Shown here: positions 23,133 through 27,570 of the stretch, in pieces | Layout of the letters: the number at the start of each line of letters is the position of its first letter | Position numbering within the stretch: position 1 is the first letter of the stretch | Assembly: GCA_947462865.1 (NCBI GenBank) | Contig: CANHRW010000002.1 | Span: 1-27,570, forward strand | DNA length: 27,570 nt | Source: Bacteroidota bacterium | GTDB taxonomy: Bacteria; Bacteroidota; Bacteroidia; UKL13-3 | Direction: 5' to 3' | Notes under the pieces: generated by a model | The model's database searches: none | Seen by the model: the letters and a program-made list of their open reading frames with translations, nothing else | Told to the model about the DNA's origin: nothing | Translations under genes and position numbers: made by a program

Positions 23133-23999
23133 ATGTTTTTTCAAAACTATTTTTTGAATATTTCAGCGTTCTCAATTTTTATCCTTTTAGCAATCTTAAT
23201 TAGAAGGTTCAGTACCCAAACCAATACCATTTTGTTTGTATTCAAACGTACTGCACTTACTTTAATTTTTTCTTTTGCATGGTTTGTTGTAGCTGGAAAA
23301 ATGCCAGCTATCCCAAACAATGCCATTTTTTTTGATTTGGTTGCTTGTGCGCTTCTCATGGCCTTGGGTTTATGGTGTTTTGTAGAAGCAAATAAACACG
23401 TTACACTCTCCTCTATTCTTTCTGTTCAGGTATTTGGTTTGATAACAAAAATATATTTATCAGAAAACCAGTTGAATCATCACACAGGTGTAGTGATATA
23501 CTTGAGTCTCTTATTTTGTATACTTGGGTTGTTATTACAGGTAAGCTTACCTGAAAACAGAATTGGTTTTTTTTGGGCTATATTCAGTACAATGGGCTGG
23601 TGTTTAGGCTATGAGTATATGTTTACATCCTTAAGAGCAATAGGCACCCCTTTGACGTTTTTAATAGTTGAAAGTAGCTTGTTTGTATTGAGCGTTTTGT
23701 TTTTAATTCATAGAAATCAAATCAGACAATTTCCGAATTTACTGGCTATAATAGACCCACCAACTGTAATTATAGCGTTGTTAAGTACTCTTTTTGTATT
23801 GGTATTGTCTTATGGGGCCAATTTTTTTGAAATAGCTCCTTTTTCTATGATCAATCTATTTATTTATCCAATTTCTATTCTTTTAGTCAGGGCTATTTTT
23901 AACGATTTAGTAGTCATTAAAGAATGGATTGGTAATGCATTGATTCTTGTTGGCTTGGTTTGTTTTTACATTTTTTTTTCATTAGCTAAGTCAATCTAG
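23133..23999 (+). CDS. Ten-helix DMT/EamA-type membrane transporter
   Basis: The 288-residue product is almost all hydrophobic, with about ten predicted membrane helices: roughly 8-25, 35-54, 67-85, 92-110, 118-138, 144-166, 171-192, 209-234, 238-256 and 263-284. Size and helix number fit the drug/metabolite transporter superfamily (EamA group), but I recognise no substrate motif and the two five-helix halves are not obviously similar. A 9-base T run at 23971-23979 lies in the last helix. Single gene; TAAATTTC just upstream (23113-23120) is one mismatch from a -7 box. It could export an amino acid or metabolite; substrate unknown. Confidence 0.7.
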   Translation: MFFQNYFLNISAFSIFILLAILIRRFSTQTNTILFVFKRTALTLIFSFAWFVVAGKMPAIPNNAIFFDLVACALLMALGLWCFVEANKHVTLSSILSVQVFGLITKIYLSENQLNHHTGVVIYLSLLFCILGLLLQVSLPENRIGFFWAIFSTMGWCLGYEYMFTSLRAIGTPLTFLIVESSLFVLSVLFLIHRNQIRQFPNLLAIIDPPTVIIALLSTLFVLVLSYGANFFEIAPFSMINLFIYPISILLVRAIFNDLVVIKEWIGNALILVGLVCFYIFFSLAKSI

Positions 24000-24041
24000 T
24001 TTTTTGCAATTAATTTGCATTTGTAAGTCAAATAAACTGCC

Positions 24042-25433
24042 ATGAATTTTAAAATATACGCCTCAATTCTGTTGTTTTTAATTTTGTCCTTGAATGTTTT
24101 TGGGCAAAGCATCAAAGGAACCATGACTTCTTTGGTTGGTCAAACCGTTCAGTTGGAGGCATTCAAGGGGTTTAAAAGCTATACGGCCTCAAGTGCTAAA
24201 ATTGGCCCGAACGGTACTTTTGAATTGTTTTTTTCAACCTCTGATTATGGCATGGCATATATAGTTGTTAAGGGTCAAAAACCTTTTTTAGTATTGTTGT
24301 CAAACGAATCAATTGAGATAGCAGGGGAGGGCTTCAACAATCCGCTGGCTGTTCAAATTTTGTCTGGAAAGCAAAATCAATTGTTTGCACAATATGCTGC
24401 TGAACATCCCAAAAGAGAACAAGCTTTAAGTGCTTGGATTTACTTAGAACAGCTTTACAAATTGGATGCTGTTTTTATGAATAAAGGTCAGCAATTCAAT
24501 CAAATTCAAGAGGAAATTTCACGCATACAACAAGAAGATGAACGGTTTTTAACAGCTTTACCTCTACAATCATATTTGCGTTGGTTTTTACCCATTAGAA
24601 AAACAGTTAGTAATGTATCAACCATTGCCCAACAAAGGGTTCAGGAAATACCTTCAACACTCTCGTTTTTTAGAACCCTCGATTATTCAGACCATAAATT
24701 GTATAAAAGTGGGCTTCTAAAAGATGCAATAGAAGGTAATTTTTGGCTCATAGAAAATAGCGGAAAAGCACTCGATTCTGTGAATGTAGAAATGAAACGT
24801 GCCATTGATGCCATAGTAGGTTCATTGCTGAAAGACGAAACCAAGTTGAATGAAATTACAGATTATCTGTTTGATTTGTTGGAAAGGCAGAGTTTGTTTC
24901 AAGCTTCAGAGTACCTCGCATTAAAAGTGTTGAACGAAAAAAGCTGTACAATCAACAATGATTTAGCCAAACAGTTAGAAACCTACAGAGCCATGAAGAA
25001 AGGCAATACTGCACCCGATATTGTGTTTCCTGATAATGCGTATTTTTCAGCCAATAGCCATCCAAAAAAATTATCACAACTGACTAATAAATATACTGTG
25101 GTAGTATTTGGTGCCAGTTGGTGTCCTAAGTGCAAAGAAGAGTTACCTGCCATTGCCAAACTGTATAACAATTGGAAAGCAAATGGTGTTGAAGTGGTGT
25201 TTGTTTCGCTTGATGACAAAAAGGAAGCATTTGAAAGTTTTGCCAAAGATTTTCCCTTTATCAGCGTTTGTGATTTTAAAAAATGGGAAAGTCCAATTGC
25301 AAATGATTACTATGTGTTTGGCACCCCAACTATTTATCTATTAGATCAACAAAGAGAAATTTTGTTGCGCCCTATTTCAGTTCAACAAATGGATGCATGG
25401 GTTGATTGGTTTTTGGTAAAAGGAAACAAGTAA
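24042..25433 (+). CDS. Exported TlpA-like thioredoxin-fold protein
   Basis: A 463-residue periplasmic protein. Residues 1-22 are a signal peptide (ASILLFLILSLNVFGQ). Residues about 23-105 resemble the DUF4369-type beta-sandwich common in Bacteroidota TlpA proteins (IKGTM, GPNGTFELFF), then a long helical region (about 110-325). A thioredoxin domain (about 330-460) has active-site Cys361 and Cys364 in WCPKC and a cis-Pro loop FGTPTIYLLD. Likely reduces or isomerises disulfides, possibly for cytochrome or envelope proteins. Single gene, convergent with the glycoside hydrolase across 39 bases and without a hairpin. Confidence 0.88.
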   Translation: MNFKIYASILLFLILSLNVFGQSIKGTMTSLVGQTVQLEAFKGFKSYTASSAKIGPNGTFELFFSTSDYGMAYIVVKGQKPFLVLLSNESIEIAGEGFNNPLAVQILSGKQNQLFAQYAAEHPKREQALSAWIYLEQLYKLDAVFMNKGQQFNQIQEEISRIQQEDERFLTALPLQSYLRWFLPIRKTVSNVSTIAQQRVQEIPSTLSFFRTLDYSDHKLYKSGLLKDAIEGNFWLIENSGKALDSVNVEMKRAIDAIVGSLLKDETKLNEITDYLFDLLERQSLFQASEYLALKVLNEKSCTINNDLAKQLETYRAMKKGNTAPDIVFPDNAYFSANSHPKKLSQLTNKYTVVVFGASWCPKCKEELPAIAKLYNNWKANGVEVVFVSLDDKKEAFESFAKDFPFISVCDFKKWESPIANDYYVFGTPTIYLLDQQREILLRPISVQQMDAWVDWFLVKGNK

Positions 25434-25472
25434 TTAAAGGCAGAATTCAAGCAATCAGTTTTCTTCAACGAA

Positions 25473-26747
25473 TTACTTCACCAAAAATGGGAAATTGGCG
25501 TATGCTACTTGATTGTATTGATCTTTAATGTACACAAATAGGCGGTAGGCCCCACTGTTAAAAGGAGCTTTCATTTCAAAACTATTTTGATCTGTTTGTT
25601 TGACTTTGATAGTTATGGGTTCTGGTTTTATTTCTGCGTCACCTCCGCTTTTTGTGTACATACTTTCTGGAAGCAGTTCCCATTTAATTTGGTAATTATT
25701 TAAAGGTTTGTTGGTAATAAGCTGAATGTTTATTTTTTTACCACTTTGGGTGATGCAGTTTTCTGTTGGTATGAGTCCATTTAAACTCATTTTTAGTATT
25801 TGTACTATTGGATTTTCGGGCTGTTTTCCTTTCCAAATAGTTTCCAATACTTGAACACTTTCTGTTTTGTTGTTGTCAACAAATAAGCCATACCAAGTAG
25901 GTGTTGTTTCTTGTTTTTGCCCCCATAAAAATGCAAATGAACCCATACATTGAATACTATCAGTTGCTATTTTGTTTAGGTATCGATTTTTAAATACAGC
26001 AGCCTTTTCAGTAGAATTTTGTTCAATAGGACTCCCCCAGGATGTTTTACTTACTTCCCAATGTCCATTTGGACCCCATTCTGTAACCAAATAAGGTTTT
26101 TGCCAACCATATTGTTTTATTTGATTGGGAAGTGTTTCTAAATCGCCATAAGTATTTACTCCTAGTATGTCTATACTAGGACAATGTTTCTGAATTAATT
26201 TTATTTCTGCTACATCAATTCCAGCAGTTACAACACAGGTTGGATGATTTGGATCTTCGCTGTGAATCATGGCTGAAATTTTTTCTACAGCCAACCAAAC
26301 ATCATAATTTGTGTAAGCCAAATCTACCTCATTTCCAACACCCCATAACAACAGAGCAGGGTGGTTTTTATAGGTATTCACAATACTTCTGAATTGAGCC
26401 AATTGGTCTTCACAGGCCCAAGTATCACTGTAATCAAAGCCATGTCTTTCAGGAACCATCCATAAACCAAGCATGACTGTTAAGCCTCTTTTTTGTGCAT
26501 CGTCTAATACTGTTTTGGCATGCTCAGGACCCCAAAGACGAATGGTGTTTGCGCCTGTTTGAACGGCTTCATCTAAAAACACTTCTCCGCCAACACCCTT
26601 TACATAATAAGGCTTATCTCCTCTAATAAGTTGGTAACCTAAGGAAGGCGCGTATTTTACTGTTACTTTAATTGCTTGAGCAAAGGTTTTACTTTGGCAA
26701 AATGCAAGACACAAAAAAACACCTAATAACAGTTTAAAATTACTCAT
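25473..26747 (-). CDS. Exported clan-A glycoside hydrolase (GH2/GH5-like TIM barrel)
   Basis: A 424-residue enzyme with a signal peptide (LLLGVFLCLAF, cleavage near TFA-Q). A TIM barrel (about 30-320) contains the clan GH-A pair: acid/base Glu140 in WGVGNEV and nucleophile Glu223 in VTEWGPNG. The GANTIRLWGPE segment is typical of GH2-type barrels. A C-terminal Ig-like beta-sandwich (about 330-424) follows, without a T9SS sorting tail. The jelly-roll domains of full-length GH2 enzymes are missing. Substrate unknown; a beta-glucan or beta-mannan is plausible. Its ATG overlaps the stop of the upstream T9SS-tagged gene by 8 bases, so translation is coupled. Confidence 0.88.
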   Translation of the reverse strand: MSNFKLLLGVFLCLAFCQSKTFAQAIKVTVKYAPSLGYQLIRGDKPYYVKGVGGEVFLDEAVQTGANTIRLWGPEHAKTVLDDAQKRGLTVMLGLWMVPERHGFDYSDTWACEDQLAQFRSIVNTYKNHPALLLWGVGNEVDLAYTNYDVWLAVEKISAMIHSEDPNHPTCVVTAGIDVAEIKLIQKHCPSIDILGVNTYGDLETLPNQIKQYGWQKPYLVTEWGPNGHWEVSKTSWGSPIEQNSTEKAAVFKNRYLNKIATDSIQCMGSFAFLWGQKQETTPTWYGLFVDNNKTESVQVLETIWKGKQPENPIVQILKMSLNGLIPTENCITQSGKKINIQLITNKPLNNYQIKWELLPESMYTKSGGDAEIKPEPITIKVKQTDQNSFEMKAPFNSGAYRLFVYIKDQYNQVAYANFPFLVK

Positions 26748-27570
26748 GACGCTTTTGAATTTTTTTGAAAACAGCTTGGTTGTTTGTCACTAATTTTAAT
26801 AAATAAAATCCATCAGGAATTTTTGAAAGTCCGTCTTTGTAATTTTGAATGGATAGATTTTCGAAATGTGTTTTGCCATCAATACCATACAAAGAAACTG
26901 ATTGAACCGAATGGGCATTTGAAATGGTTAATTCAGCTGAAAATGGATTTGGAAACACCTCAATTAGTTGTTTGAAATCTAAAATATCTTCAGTTGAATT
27001 AGCACCACTGCAGGGTTTCAACTCAAGTCTAATGTCATCAAAATAATACACATCTGTACTGTTAGTGTTTGGAGCAAACAAGAGCACCAATTGGTCTATA
27101 TCATTAGTTGCAGTTCCCCGATCGGGTTGCGAAAGCAAACGAAAAGTTAAATCTTCCCAAGCCCTGGTTTTGGTTGTTATTGCTTGTAAAACAGACCTTC
27201 TTCCAGAAGGGTAATCTTTACTTGCCTTGTCTCTGTTTTCAAAATTTAAATTGATATTGGTACCTGTTGGCGCGGTAGTGTATACCTTCATTTTTAGAAG
27301 TAGCGTGCCGTTTTCAAATGGAAGCGCGTCGTTGATAGGTTTTGATTGAACATAAAGCACATCGTAACTCACATTTCCATTTCTGTAGTACCGGTTACAA
27401 AACATACTAGAATTGGTAGTATCTTTTGATGGATTGGTAACGGATGCTCTGTACGTACCTGTACCTCCAACCCAGAAAAAATTTCTATGATTTTCGGCAT
27501 CATCTAACAAACCAATACAACTATCGGGTGTAACAGATACTGGTTTGTACAATGTTTTGTTTTTACCATC
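26740..27570 (-). CDS. T9SS-tagged exported protein, partial (5' end outside the window)
   Basis: The frame is open to the right edge (beginning DGKNK at 27570), so only the C-terminal 276 residues are visible. The first two-thirds is a beta-sandwich, carbohydrate-binding-like domain starting IGLLDDAENHRN and ending YYFDDIRLE. The last ~75 residues are a type A T9SS sorting domain: VFPNPFSAELTI, VSLYGIDGK, and GFYLLKLVTNNQ with a basic end (KKIQKRHE). The stop overlaps the ATG of the glycoside hydrolase (ATGAGTAA). A secreted polysaccharide-binding or degrading protein is likely, but the upstream catalytic part, if any, is not seen. Confidence 0.85.
   Translation of the reverse strand, partial: DGKNKTLYKPVSVTPDSCIGLLDDAENHRNFFWVGGTGTYRASVTNPSKDTTNSSMFCNRYYRNGNVSYDVLYVQSKPINDALPFENGTLLLKMKVYTTAPTGTNINLNFENRDKASKDYPSGRRSVLQAITTKTRAWEDLTFRLLSQPDRGTATNDIDQLVLLFAPNTNSTDVYYFDDIRLELKPCSGANSTEDILDFKQLIEVFPNPFSAELTISNAHSVQSVSLYGIDGKTHFENLSIQNYKDGLSKIPDGFYLLKLVTNNQAVFKKIQKRHE

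Noticed and set aside
1..27570. CRISPR array, IS element, prophage, toxin-antitoxin or secondary-metabolite cluster
   Set aside because: No regularly spaced repeats, transposase, integrase, phage or biosynthetic-core motifs were seen on either strand; the gaps are too short to hide any.

Overview
The window looks like a stretch of an AT-rich Bacteroidota chromosome, probably an environmental member of the Chitinophagales/Sphingobacteriales/Saprospirales/Flavobacteriales breadth; the order cannot be fixed from this sequence. Supporting signs are a giant surface protein with a gliding-associated (type B) C-terminal sorting domain, a second exported protein with a type A type-IX-secretion (T9SS) tail, a DUF4270 lipoprotein beside a short GT5 'glycogen synthase', starts without Shine-Dalgarno sequences, and several TAnnTTTG -7 promoter boxes typical of the phylum. 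Coding density is very high. No gap exceeds about 190 bases, and I see no tRNA, rRNA, CRISPR array, insertion sequence or phage gene.

Layout, left to right. (1) 1-1661, minus strand: a truncated GT5 glycogen-synthase-like gene overlapping a DUF4270 lipoprotein gene that runs off the left edge. (2) 1771-4017, plus strand: panC (pantothenate) and a LutB-like Fe-S lactate-oxidation protein. (3) 4014-6330, minus strand: surA (periplasmic prolyl isomerase/chaperone) followed 4 bases later by a MoxR AAA+ ATPase. (4) 6522-11420, plus strand: a 1632-residue, cysteine-rich T9SS surface protein, closed by a strong bidirectional terminator. (5) 11492-13557, minus strand: tsaB (tRNA t6A) and a CstB-like persulfide dioxygenase/double-rhodanese protein. 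(6) recJ, plus strand. (7) 15396-18042, minus strand: kynU and kmo of the kynurenine branch of tryptophan breakdown. (8) A DUF2452 gene (minus) divergent from ispH plus a coupled thioredoxin-type glutathione peroxidase (plus). (9) comF and a prolyl-oligopeptidase lipoprotein gene (minus). (10) A ten-helix DMT-family transporter and a TlpA-like thioredoxin (plus). (11) 25473-27570, minus strand: a clan-A glycoside hydrolase translationally coupled to the 3' end of a T9SS-tagged protein that runs off the right edge.

Most of this is ordinary housekeeping and cell-envelope content. I found no clear new multigene system. The items most worth following are: the GT5-like protein, which has lost the active-site motifs and the second Rossmann domain and is linked to DUF4270; the giant surface protein, with a dense cysteine N-terminal module and a sorting domain whose usual NGDG loop is replaced by a two-cysteine insert; the untagged glycoside hydrolase coupled to a T9SS-tagged partner; and the ispH-peroxidase coupling. 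Functional calls rest on recognised motifs and family knowledge; no database search was run.
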